Positions 38,989 to 48,405 of a stretch of DNA of 64,000 nt are shown one piece after another. The stretch spans positions 310,001 to 374,000 of the forward strand of contig CAVPCZ010000016.1 in NCBI GenBank assembly GCA_963702445.1. Reading direction: 5' to 3'. Under the pieces are notes generated by a model. That model worked only from the letters and a program-made list of their open reading frames with translations. It was not told the origin of the DNA and did not search any database. Positions within the stretch are counted from its first letter, which is position 1. Every line of letters begins with the position of its first letter. The position numbers and the translations under genes are program-made. Source of the stretch: CAVPCZ01 sp963702445 (GTDB lineage Bacteria > Bacteroidota > Ignavibacteria > UBA10030 > UBA6906).

Positions 38989-39238
38989 CGAGTTCCCCCG
39001 TCTCTCCCCTCGTCTGTTTTCCTGCCCGCCCGCGTTAGGGCGCGATCACTCGACCGTCAGGTCCACACTGATCCTCCGTTACCGTGTCCCGACCGCATCG
39101 TCCCGCCATCAATCGACCCAGGAAACGTGGCGGGGTCACCCGCAGGGACTAGTCCTCTTTTCAACCGTTGGAGCTATTCCTGCTGAGCCCGTTTATTTCT
39201 ATGTTCTTCGAGTATTTCTTCAATTGAGGGAGCTCTTC
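38989..39238. other. Intergenic region, 250 bp
   Basis: A non-coding stretch between the regulator terminator and the truncated receiver gene. I see no RNA gene. A Shine-Dalgarno GAGGGAG lies at 39226-39232 before the GTG at 39239. No clear promoter was found. Confidence 0.4.
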
Positions 39239-39565
39239 GTGGCGGCAAAGAAGAAACCGAAGGTACGGCGAGAAAAACAGGAGGCCACCCAAGCGGTTAC
39301 CGGGTCTCCCGCGGGCTCCTCACGCGGCGCGGGCAAGTCGGCGGCGGCAGGGAGAAGGACTGACCTCGTGAAGCTTGTCAGGGCGGGGGTCGAACGGTTC
39401 ATTCTTGAAAATGCAACAATGGAAGAGTTTCTGCGGACACTTCGCATGGCCGGAGAGCCGGAAAGTCTGTATGCCCATCAGCTGACCGGGTCGGTGCTCT
39501 CCAGAATTGTCAGGCAGGCGATCGAAAAACGGAAGCCGAAGCGCAGAAGTGCGGGACGGCGATAA
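39239..39565 (+). CDS. Truncated receiver-like protein with basic N-terminus
   Basis: 108-residue protein. The first 45 residues are basic and low-complexity (AAKKKPKVRREKQ, then GSSRGAGKSAAAGRR). Residues about 46-100 (DLVKLVRAGVERFILENATMEEFLRTLR, then LTGSVLSRIV) match the last third of the receiver domain of the neighbouring NarL-type regulator (DLVQYVEAGVSGFILKDATFDDFLRTIR, LTGSLFSQIV), so it is a fragmentary paralogue. It lacks the phospho-acceptor Asp and the HTH; the receiver Lys is Glu here. The GTG start has GAGGGAG six bases upstream. It is either a decaying copy or a small dimerising modulator of the regulator. Confidence 0.6.
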   Translation: MAAKKKPKVRREKQEATQAVTGSPAGSSRGAGKSAAAGRRTDLVKLVRAGVERFILENATMEEFLRTLRMAGEPESLYAHQLTGSVLSRIVRQAIEKRKPKRRSAGRR

Positions 39566-39587
39566 CAATCAGATTATGGAGCGGGAT

Positions 39588-41154
39588 ATGAGGCGGTTAC
39601 GAATCGGGATCATCGATCTCGTCAGCAAGAGCCCGACACGGGCATTGTGGGCGCGGGTCATGCATGCAAACTTCGCCGCCATCATGCCCCAGGTGATCGG
39701 CGTGTGGTGCAAAGATGACGGTCATGACGTCACGTATCTCTGTTACACCGGATTCGAAAATCTCGCCGAGGAGATTCCGGGGAATGTCGATCTGGTGTTT
39801 ATCGGGGCGTTCACCGAAGCCGCGCAGCTCGCGTACGCGTTGAGCAACCAGTTCCGCTCAAAAGGTGTCGTCACCGTGCTCGGCGGGCCCCATGCGCGCT
39901 GTTACCCGCAGGATGCGCAGAAATACTTTGACTACGTCGCGGGATTCACGGACAGGACGGTGATCCGGGACATCCTGAATGATTGCTCGAGGCACGCTCC
40001 GCTGGGAATCTGCGTGGCCGCTGAACGGCAGCCGCTGCACCTTCCCGGAGTGCGGGAGCGGTGGGATTTCATCGAGCCGACACTCCGGAAGGCCCCCTGG
40101 ATAAAGATGGTGCCCATGCTCGGCAGCATGGGTTGTCCGTACACGTGCGCCTTCTGCATTGATTCGACAATCCCCTATCAGCCTCTGGATTTAGGAGTCA
40201 TGAAAGAGGATCTGAGGTTTCTGCTGACGAAATTCAAGCGGCCGCTGGTCGGCTGGCAGGATCCGAATTTCGGTGTTCGTTTCGATGACTTCCTGGGTTC
40301 TATCGAAGAAGCCATCCCTCCGGACAGCATCGACTTCATCGCCGAGAGCAGCCTCTCACTTCTCTCGGAGCCGCACGTGCGGCGGTTGAAGCACAACGGT
40401 TTCAAGGTTCTTCTCCCGGGAATTGAATCCTGGTACGATCTGGGGGAAAAGGCGAAGGCGGGGACGGCCCGGGGAATGGAAAAAGTGCGGCGCGTCTCGG
40501 AGCATGTCAACATGATCCTGCGCTACATTCCTTACGTGCAGACGAACTTTGTCCTGGGACTTGATTGTGACCATGGGTCGGAACCGTTCGAGCTGACCAA
40601 ACGATTCGTGGATCTGACACCTGCCGCTTTTCCGGGATATTCGCTTCTCTCCGCGTTCGGACAGGCCGCTCCCGTCAATCTGGACTACCAGCGCGCCGGA
40701 CGCGTGTTGCCCTTCCCGTTCCATTTCCTGGATAACAACCGGGCGATGAACCTGAAGCCGATACAACTACTCCTGGCCGGAGTTCTACGACCGCGTGATC
40801 GACCTGACCCGCTACACCTTTTCGCCGCGCGCGATCGGCCGCCGTCTTCATGCCACCCGCGGCTTCATCCCGCGATGGCTGAACGTCATCAGGGCGGTGT
40901 CTTCGGAGGGGAATGGGCGCATCCATCACTATGGCAGGATTCGCCGGCTCCTCGATGATGACCCGCAGTTCCGTCGTTTCTTTGAACGGGAGACGGTGGT
41001 CATTCCGGGGTATTACGCGGATCAGGTGAGGAAGGATCTCGGGCCGCTCTGGCAGTGGCTTCCCCGCGGTGCGATGATCCACGATCCGAACGCATACATG
41101 AAATCGGTGAGTGAGGAACAGACCGGGGTGGTGGAAGAGCGTATGGTGGTATAA
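39588..41154 (+). CDS. B12-binding-domain radical SAM protein (one apparent frameshift)
   Basis: 521-residue protein. An N-terminal cobalamin-binding-like Rossmann domain (about 5-135: DDGHDVTYLCYTGFENLAEEIPGNVDLVFIGAF, LGGPHARCYP) is followed by a radical SAM core with the 4Fe-4S motif CPYTCAFC. Family members methylate or rearrange diverse substrates; I cannot name the product. The frame breaks at 40758-40761 on the doublet CCG+A, after which YNYSWPEFYDRVIDLTRYTF continues. I chose the ATG at 39588, preceded by GGAGCGGGAT. It is 22 bp after the truncated receiver gene. Confidence 0.85.
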
Positions 41155-41188
41155 CGGGAGATCCCGCGCTCCCGTCGTTGAGAGGTGT

Positions 41189-41668
41189 TCACCCGGGCAA
41201 TCCCGCCGCCCGGCGCAGATCCTCGACCGTGATGTTATAGGTGCGGCCGAGCCCCGCCACATAGCGGCCGACCTCCGGCACGATCTTCCAGAGTCCGAAG
41301 TCCCCCAGCTGGAACGTGATTTCCGCCCCGGGGAATTTTGCGAGATACGCGGCCCGCGCCTGATTGTAGGCCGGCGAGTCCTTCACTATTTCCTCCGCCT
41401 CGCCGCAGATGGTGAGCCGTGCAAGTGTTTGCGGGTCGCCCTCTCCGGAATCCCCCTCCATCAGCATCAGACTCACCCGTGCATCCTTGAGCATGTCCTG
41501 CGTGTGATGGGCAAGCCGGCTGACGTTGACAAAAAACATGGAGGAATCTTCCGCAAGAGCAACAGGTGTCATGCTCACAAACGGCCCGCCATCCCGCAGC
41601 GTCCCGAGCGCGCCGATCCTGCATCGATTGAGCAGGCGGGCAAGAGTTTCGCGTGCCACAGCATCCAT
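41189..41668 (-). CDS. Pyridoxamine 5'-phosphate oxidase-like (split-barrel FMN) protein
   Basis: 159-residue split-barrel protein of the PNPOx-like/HugZ type, probably binding FMN, heme or F420. Visible segments are the early LGTLRDGGPFVSMTPVALAEDSSMFFVNVSRLAHHTQDML, DARVSLMLMEG and LTICGEAEEI. The end has AAYLAKFPGAEITFQLGDFGLWKIVPE, typical of HugZ-like proteins. It is the last gene of the glnA group on this strand. Specific substrate is unknown. Confidence 0.78.
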   Translation of the reverse strand: MDAVARETLARLLNRCRIGALGTLRDGGPFVSMTPVALAEDSSMFFVNVSRLAHHTQDMLKDARVSLMLMEGDSGEGDPQTLARLTICGEAEEIVKDSPAYNQARAAYLAKFPGAEITFQLGDFGLWKIVPEVGRYVAGLGRTYNITVEDLRRAAGLPG

Positions 41669-41697
41669 CGGTCATCCTCTCCTGAAGAAGTGAAAGG

Positions 41698-42577
41698 TCA
41701 GATTCCCCCGCCGCGGATTCCGCTTTCCGGTACACCCGTGCCGGAAGGACCCGGGCCGCCCGCGGGGTTCTGCTGCATGTCCAGTGCCCGGTAATCCAGC
41801 TCTGATCCGAGCACGCTGTGGGGAATCAGGAACACGATGAGCACCACCAGGGCCGCACCCAGCACCCAGGGGCGGGGATTCCCGACCCTGGGAATTGCGA
41901 GGGCAGCCACAATCCATGCAACAAGTGCAATCAGGGTTTTGTTATCGGTGAGGTCATAGCCAAAAGGCCAGCCGGTCCAGTACGCATCGAACGCATATTT
42001 CTGGACGATGGGGCCGAGAATCATCCCCCCTACGGCGAGAAAGCCGATCGTCCAGCGCGTGAGCGAGGTGTACCGCGGCCGGCTGTTGAAGATCTCCAGT
42101 CCCACCCGCGTGGAGAGGAGCATGGCGCCGAACATGGCGATCACGTGCGGGATCAGGACGAAGAGCGGAACGTCCCCCTTGAAGCGGATCACGACCCCGC
42201 CCGTTTCCGGAACCATCACCTGCGCATTTCCCTGCTGCAGCGAGATGCGATAGTCCAGTTTCCCGGCAGGCGGCTGGTGCGGGAGAGAGCCGCGCAGCGT
42301 CCCGCCGGAAAACGCCATCGGGGCCGCCGCTCCAGCGGTCGTCGGTATTGTGCCGTTTCCACTCGAGCGTGCCGGTGATGTCCGGCGTGCCGGTGGCCAG
42401 GGACACCTCGTGGTCACCGTCGCCGCCGTGCGAACGGTCGAGACGATAGCCGACCGAGACCGTATCGAGCCGGACGCTGCCCGTGAGCGGATACGTGGGT
42501 CCGGTGAGACGCTGGTAGAGTGCGCTTCCCGCGGTGATGAGAAAGGCGAGCATCCAGAAGAGTGTTGTCCGTCGCAC
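41698..42577 (-). CDS. Hypothetical membrane protein with periplasmic domain (one apparent frameshift)
   Basis: About 292 residues after correction. One N-terminal helix (LFWMLAFLITAGSALYQRL) precedes a periplasmic beta domain of roughly 90 residues. Four membrane helices follow (FVLIPHVIAMFGAMLLS, WTIGFLAVGGMILGPIV, TLIALVAWIVAALAI, VLGAALVVLIVFLIPHSVLG) and a proline/glycine-rich tail. The frame breaks near 42325 in a glycine/alanine stretch (GGC+G). I do not recognise a family. It starts with GTG, 21 bp after glnA, and looks cotranscribed with it. Confidence 0.55.
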
Positions 42578-42598
42578 AAACTTCCTTCCGTTGATCTC

Positions 42599-43982
42599 TT
42601 AGAGGTTGAAGTACATCTTGTATTCGAACGGGTGCGGCATCGTGCCGATGGAGCGGATCTCCCCTTCTTTGAGCTTGACCCACTGATCGATGAGTTCCTG
42701 TGTGAAAATCCCGCCCCGTTTCAGGAACGCCTGATCGGCCGCGAGGGCGTCCAGGGCCTCGTCCAGATTGCGCGGCAGGAAATGGATCTGGTCGCGCAGG
42801 GAATCATCCGGGATGTTCTTGTCGAACGGGCCGTACCCTTCTTTCACCGGATCGATCTTCTTCTGCACCCCGTCGATCCCCGCGAGCATCATCGCGGAGA
42901 GACAGAGATAGGGATTCGCCGTGGCATCCGGGGGCCGGTACTCGAAACGGGTTTCATCGGGATTGGAAACGTACTTCGGAATGCGGATGGCCGAGGCGCG
43001 GTTGCCCATACCGTACGTCAGCGCCACGGGGGCCTCAAAGCCGGGAACCAGGCGTTTGTACGAATTCGTTGAAGGGTTCGTGAATGCGGAAAGCGCGGGT
43101 CCGTGCTTGAGCAGCCCGCCGATGAAATACCTCCCCAGCTCATTGACGTTCCCGTACTCCCCCTTCTTGTAGAAGGCGTTCCTGCCGTTCTTCAGGAGAA
43201 AGAGGTGGAGATGCATGCCGTTGCCGGCCTGCTGGTACATGGGTTTCGGCATGAACGTCAGGAACAGGTCACGCGAACGCGCGAAATTGAACAGCGCATA
43301 TTTTGCGGTCACGATGTTGTCCGCGGTGGAGAGCAGGTCGGTGAAATGGGTTTCAATCTCCTGCTGTCCGCGTTCGCCGGTTTCGTGGTGATGATACTTC
43401 ACACTGATGCCGAACCGTTTCAACAGCGCGCACGCTTCGTCGCGGAAGTCGTCATACACATCGAACGGGTTGGCGGCATGATAGGCGCTCTTGAAGAACT
43501 CCTCCGCATGCTCCACGTCGTAGAAGGAGGTCGAGGTGCGGGTATCGAAGCGCACCTTTGAAAAGATATAGAACTCGAACTCCGGACCCCAGCGCGATGC
43601 GTCCACGCCGATCGCCTTGCGCAACATCTCTTCCGTCTTCCGCGCTACGGCGCGTCCATCCTGGGAGAAGGGCGTCCGTGCCGCGTCCGTCAGAAAGATG
43701 TTCGCGTAGAAACTCAGCGTCGGAGTCGTGCGGAAAGGATCCACCACCGCCGTGGTGAGGTCGGGAATCAGGATCATGTCGCTGTTTTCGACCTTGCGTG
43801 AACCCGTAACTGGATCCGTCGAAACCCACGCCTTCGGTGATCATGCGTTCGAGGAGGCCGGCATGCACGGGAAGAGAGATGTGGTGCAGGGCTCCTGTCA
43901 GATCGATACACTTCAGATCGATCATCTCGATCTTCTGCCGCCGGATCATCGCATTGCACTGCTGCAGGGAACGCTTGTCCAT
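42599..43982 (-). CDS. glnA: Glutamine synthetase (one apparent frameshift)
   Basis: Type I glutamine synthetase, 460 residues after correction, which makes glutamine from glutamate, ammonia and ATP. The beta-grasp N-domain has GFDGSSYGF. The catalytic domain carries the metal-ligand Glu segment RWGPEFEFYIFS, then HHETGERGQQEIE, the NGMHLHLFLLKNG histidine region, and RASAIRIPKY with FEYRPPDATANPYL. No adenylylation-loop tyrosine is apparent. The break at 43796-43799 is the doublet ACG+C. The promoter at 44019-44050 overlaps the terminator of the preceding gene. Confidence 0.93.
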
Positions 43983-44018
43983 GGAGACTCCGGAAGGAAA
44001 TACCCCGTGAAAGATTCT

Positions 44019-44050
44019 CCAATATACAAAAAAAGCCGGCCCGCGCCAAA
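44019..44050 (-). promoter_or_regulatory. Bacteroidota-type promoter for glnA, inside a terminator
   Basis: Minus strand TTTG (44047-44050), 20-base spacer, TATATTGG (44019-44026). The TTTG is the hairpin loop of the upstream terminator, and its 3' stem and T tract form the spacer. Confidence 0.5.
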
Positions 44051-44064
44051 CGCGGGCCGGCTTT
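44027..44064 (-). terminator. Strong rho-independent terminator after VWA lipoprotein gene
   Basis: 14-bp perfect GC-rich stem (44032-44045 with 44051-44064), a five-base loop, and seven Ts on the minus strand. It ends the VWA gene 19 bp after its stop. Confidence 0.85.
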
Positions 44065-44082
44065 CGCCGGAAGGAGATGACG

Positions 44083-45127
44083 CTACGGCATGACGTACGT
44101 CCGGGTAAACGTGGACGTCATTCCGCCATACACGATGGTGATCGTCACGCTGACGTTTGTCCCGGCGGGCGGGAGTCCGGTACCCGGCCAGTTGATCGTG
44201 ATGGAGTAGGCATTGGACAGCTGGCCGCTGATGCGCTGGTAGATCTGGCCAAGCTGTGCGGCATTGGGTGCGTAGAAATAGAACCCGCCCGTCGAGTCTG
44301 CGATCTGTACCAGATCACGTTCCGCACTGGAATTTCCCCCCGGAGGAGTGCTGTGATACATCGAATCCAGAAGACCGATGGTGTAGACCGGAATCGCATT
44401 CCTGTCGCGAAGCGCGGAAGATCGAATCCCGGGGGATGTTCGAATCATTCTCTCCCCCGTCCGTGAAGGCGATGACGGCGCGCGCAAAATTCGAAGAGGA
44501 CTGGCCGGACGCGTCCAGGACCCCGCGGACGACGGAGCTGTACAGTGCGGTGAACCCGTAGTCAGAGGAAAGTGAGTCTGCCGCGCGGCGCAGCAAGGCC
44601 TTGTCGCTGGTGAATGGCTGAACGACTTTGATGCTCGAAAGAGAACCGAATTTGATGATCTCCGCCCTGTCGGCGCTTCCCATGGCATCGACAAAACTCT
44701 TGACGGCGCCCTCCATGTCAAGGATGCGCCGGTATTTCTGGGTTGTCGCATCAAGCGCGCCGACGAACATGCTCCCGCTATAGTCCATGGTCATGGCCAC
44801 GGCGATGTTCTTGCCGGACTGTGACAGCGTCTGCAGGATGACGGCACCAGTGAGAGAATCGAGAACGGCAACCTTCGGAACTCCCCATTTCATCCGCGCG
44901 CTGACGTGTGAAGCAGTCAGCCCGGTCACCGGATTTCCTGTCTGGTCGGCGACGAAAAGCGTTCCCTGCGCCTGCGTGCGCGATACGGGGGCGAGAGACC
45001 CGTTCGCGGTGATGCTGCTGGGTTCCGAGGAACCTGTCGGGTCGTCCGACGTCGAGCAACCGGCAGGACCCAGCATCAATGCGAGTGACACAAGAGCTAG
45101 AGTGAGAAACAGCAGGTATTGCTTCAT
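44083..45127 (-). CDS. Von Willebrand factor A-domain lipoprotein (one apparent frameshift)
   Basis: 347-residue lipoprotein with lipobox LGPAGCSTS. The VWA domain (about 95-290) has an intact MIDAS motif DYSGS, then TALYSS and FTDGGEND, so it should bind a divalent metal and a protein partner. An Ig-like C-terminal domain (ITINWPGTGLPPAGTNVSVTI) follows. The break at 44407-44410 is the doublet TCG+C. A strong GGAGGGAG ribosome site precedes the ATG. Role unknown; it is likely an envelope adhesion or assembly factor. Confidence 0.82.
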
Positions 45128-45521
45128 AGCAACTCCCTCCGTGGCAGTTATTCATAGGTAGTGGAAGACAACGAGAACAGGCATAGAAAACCGAACAATT
45201 GATATGCCATTGCACATCGAGGGTGAACGCCGCAAGAAACCTGAAACGCGGCATAGGCGGGCTTCCTGCAAGGACAATAGCAGTCAGAAGTACAATATCA
45301 GCCACGCCTGATGCACGCTCCGCCAGGAGGGATCCACATCGGATTTCCTCGGCGGACCATCCCCCGTGCACAGGTCTGAGTCCCGGATCATACCGGCTTG
45401 ATTTCCTTGACCGTATTCCATAAATTGAATCACTGGGGTTCGTACAAATCTCCCGTCAGACCGACACGCTCGTTCCTTCCCTTTTCTCCACAACTACCTG
45501 CATCAGGAGGCGAAGTCTTCC
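45128..45521. other. Divergent intergenic region, 394 bp
   Basis: Holds the regulatory regions of the divergent VWA gene and the aminotransferase gene. On the plus strand I see the candidate promoter at 45398-45428 and the ribosome site AGGAGG at 45508-45513. I found no structured RNA or repeat and no credible small gene in the remainder. Confidence 0.5.
45398..45428 (+). promoter_or_regulatory. Candidate promoter for aminotransferase-pckA
   Basis: TTG (45398-45400), 20-base spacer, TAAATTGA (45421-45428), similar to the TAnnTTG -7 element seen at other genes here. The start codon is about 93 bases downstream. Confidence 0.4.
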
Positions 45522-46707
45522 ATGAGTATCAGTCAACTGGCACGATCCATTGCTGAATCGCCGACGCTCGCGCTCAACGAGCAGGCCCGCCTGCTCCGGG
45601 AACGGGGGGAGGCGGTCATCCACCTCGGCGCGGGGGAGCCGAAGAACAAGGCGCCCATCAACGCCATCCTCAGCTCCGCCGCAAAGCTCAACACCGGCGA
45701 CATCAAGTACACGCCCACCGACGGCATCCCCTCGCTGAAGAAGGCCATCATCCGGTACACCGAAGAGAACTACGACGGCGTGGTGGCGCCGGAAAACGTC
45801 ATGGTCTCCGGCGGCGCAAAGCAGGCCCTCTACAATCTCCTCTTCACCCTCCTCAATCCGCAGGACGAGGTGATCGTTCTCGCCCCGTACTGGGTGAGCT
45901 ATCCGGAGATGATCAAGATGGTGTACGGCGTGCCGGTGATCGTCACCCCGGAGGACGGCGGCTTCTATCCCGCGGATGAAGGAAATCGAGCAGGCCGTCA
46001 GCTCCTACACCAAAGCCATCATCGTCAACAGCCCGAACAACCCCTCAGGCGTCATGTATCCCGCAGGAGTTCATCGCAGCAGATCGTGGAGTTCTGCGAG
46101 ACGCAAAGGGATCTACCTGATCATGGACGACATCTACCACAAGCTCGTCTTCGACGGCAAGACGCCCGCATCTCCGCCTACCGCTTCACCAAGAAGGACA
46201 CCGAGTCCACGAAAGTCATCACCATCAACGGCATCTCGAAGCTGTACGGCATGACCGGATTCCGCATCGGCTGGGTGGTCGCACCGAAGCAGATCATCGA
46301 GGTCATGACCAACGTTCAGGCCCAGACGACATCCTGCACTTCCTTCATCCTGCAGGCCGCGGCCGAAGGCGCGCTCACGGGACTCCAGAGCGTCGTGGAG
46401 ACGCTCCGGCTGACGCTGGAGAACAACCGGAACGTGATGATGCAGGAGCTGCAAATCGTTTAACGGCATTCACATCACGCAAACCCGACGGCACGTACTA
46501 CTGCCTGCCCGATTTCCGCGCGTACAACAACGAACTCCGTCGAGCTCTCGCAAGTTCCTTCTGAAGAAGGCGCTCGTCGTGACGGTGCCCGGGAAGGAAT
46601 TCGGGATGGAAGGGCACCTCCGGCTGAGCTATGCGACGACGGTCAAGGACATCAAGCAGGGGATCGAGCGGATCAAGTGGGCGCTCGACCCGGACGTCCC
46701 CGAATGA
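45522..46707 (+). CDS. PLP-dependent aminotransferase class I/II (many apparent frameshifts)
   Basis: Aspartate aminotransferase-like enzyme, 392 residues after correction. Visible are GAGEPKNKAP, the substrate-region KYTPTDGIPSLKKAI, VSGGAKQALYNLL, NSPNNPSG, DDIYHKL, the Schiff-base lysine in INGISKLYGMTGFRIGW, and the final LRLSYATT. Eight extra bases and one missing base break the frame: near 45974, 46060-46063 (CCC+G), 46079-46082 (GCA+G), 46101-46104 (ACG+C), 46163 (missing), 46449-46452 (CTG+C), 46477-46480 (ACG+C), 46529-46532 and 46548-46551 (TCG+C). The whole is in frame once they are resolved, with stop TGA at 46705. The substrate is probably aspartate or an aromatic amino acid. Confidence 0.85.
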
Positions 46708-46746
46708 GATCTACATCGGCGAACGAAAACTGGTACGGGACTGGCT

Positions 46747-48399
46747 ATGAACAACCTCCTCGAACATCAAGACCCCGGCCCAGGGCGAAGCGCCGGCGCT
46801 GAAGAGCGATTACGGCCTGGACAACCACGGACTGACGCAACCTCCGGATGGCGTACTGGAATCTCCCGACGGAAGCCCTGTACGAAGAAATCACGTTCCG
46901 GCGCGAGGCGCGCATCACGCGCAAGGGACCCATCGTTGTGAACACCGGAAAGCACACCGCCCGCTCGGCAAACGACAAGTTCGTCGTCCGGGAGGCAACC
47001 ACCGAAGACAAGATCTGGTGGGGAGAGTACAACCGGCCGTTCAATCCGGACAAGTTCAACGACCTCTACAACCGCCTGCAGGGATTCCTGCAGGGACGGG
47101 ATGTCTTCGTGCAGGACTGCTATGCCGGCGCCGATCCGAACTACCGCATGCCCGATCCGCATCATCACCGAGCTGGCCTGGCACAGTCACTTTGCGCGCA
47201 ACATGTTCATCACTGCCGGAGACGAACGAGGAGCTACCGGCGCCATGTCCCGGAATTCACGGTCATTGCCGTCCCGTCCTTCAAGGGCATCCCGCAGATC
47301 GACGGCACGGCCACGAACACGTTCATCGTGCTGAACTTCGCGCAGAAACTCTGCATCATCGGCAATACCGCCTATGCGGGGGAGATCAAGAAGTCGGTCT
47401 TCACGATCCTGAACTATCTCCTTCCCTCTGCAGGGCGTGATGCCGATGCACTGCTCCGCGAACATCGGGAGAGACGGAGACACCGCGCTCTTCTTCGGCC
47501 TCTCGGGCACGGGAAAGACCACGCTCTCGGCCGATCCGCGGCGGCGGCTGATCGGGGACGACGAGCACGGCTGGAGCGACGACGGGGTGTTCAATTTCGA
47601 AGGCGGATGCTACGCGAAGGTCATTCAGCTCTCCCCCACCGCCGAGCCGCAGATCTACGCGTGCCACGCACAGGTTCGGGACGATTCTGGAAAACGTGGT
47701 CTACGATCCGGTGACGCGGCTGATCGATCTGGACGACGAATCGATCACCGAGAACACGCGGGCATCCTATCCGCTGGAGTTCATCGACAACGCCGTGCCG
47801 GAAAAGCTGGGCGGACATCCGAAGCAACATCATCCTGCTCACCTGCGACGCCTCGGGCGTGATGCCGCCGATCGCCCGGCTGACCCCCGACCAGGCGCTG
47901 TACCAGTTCATTTCCGGGTACACATCGAAGATCGCCGGGACGGAGGTCGGACTGGGGAAGGAGCCGGAGATGACATTCAGCACCTGCTTCGGCGCGCCGT
48001 TCATGGTCCACCATCCTTCGTTCTACGCCGATCTGCTGAAGCGGAAGATCCTGAAGCACAAGGCGAACTGCTGGCTGGTGAACACCGGATGGATCGGCGG
48101 GCCGTACGGCATCGGGAAGCGGATCAGCATCCGCTATACACGCGACGCTGCTGAACGCGGCGCTGGACGGCAAACTGCTGAATGTGCCGTACGCGACCGA
48201 TCCGGTGTTCGGATTCGCAGGTGCCGCAGCAGTGCGAGGGCGTCCCCGAGCACGTCCTGAATCCCGCGCGAGTCGTGGCCGGACAAGGACGTACTACATG
48301 CAGAAGTACCGGGAGCTGGCCTCGCGGTTCATCGAGAACTTCAAGAAGTTCGAGGCGGGATGTCCGCCGGAGGTGCGTGCGGCCGGTCCCAAACGGTAA
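46747..48399 (+). CDS. pckA: ATP-dependent phosphoenolpyruvate carboxykinase (many apparent frameshifts)
   Basis: Converts oxaloacetate and ATP to PEP, the first gluconeogenic step. ATP-type motifs: NTGKHTARSANDKF, AWHSHFARNMF, P-loop GLSGTGKTTLSADP, GDDEHGWSDDGVFNFEGGCYAK, then TGWIGGPYGIGKRISIRYTR. Twelve extra bases break the frame, nine of them synonymous doublets such as CTC+G (46759), ACG+C (46835), CCC+G (47151), GGA+G (47218), CTA+C (47234), CCC+T (47424), CGC+G (48141), GCA+G (48217) and CCC+G (48263). The corrected protein is 546 residues, normal for PckA. It lies 39 bp after the aminotransferase gene, which also supplies oxaloacetate. Confidence 0.9.
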
Positions 48400-48405
48400 A
48401 AAGAA

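Noticed and set aside
38989..39238. Possible small RNA gene in the 250-bp gap
   Set aside because: No stable extended fold or promoter-terminator pair was visible.
45522..48399. Massive programmed +1 frameshifting in the aminotransferase and pckA
   Set aside because: No slippery sequence or in-frame stop context is shared between sites; mixed-strain consensus explains them better.
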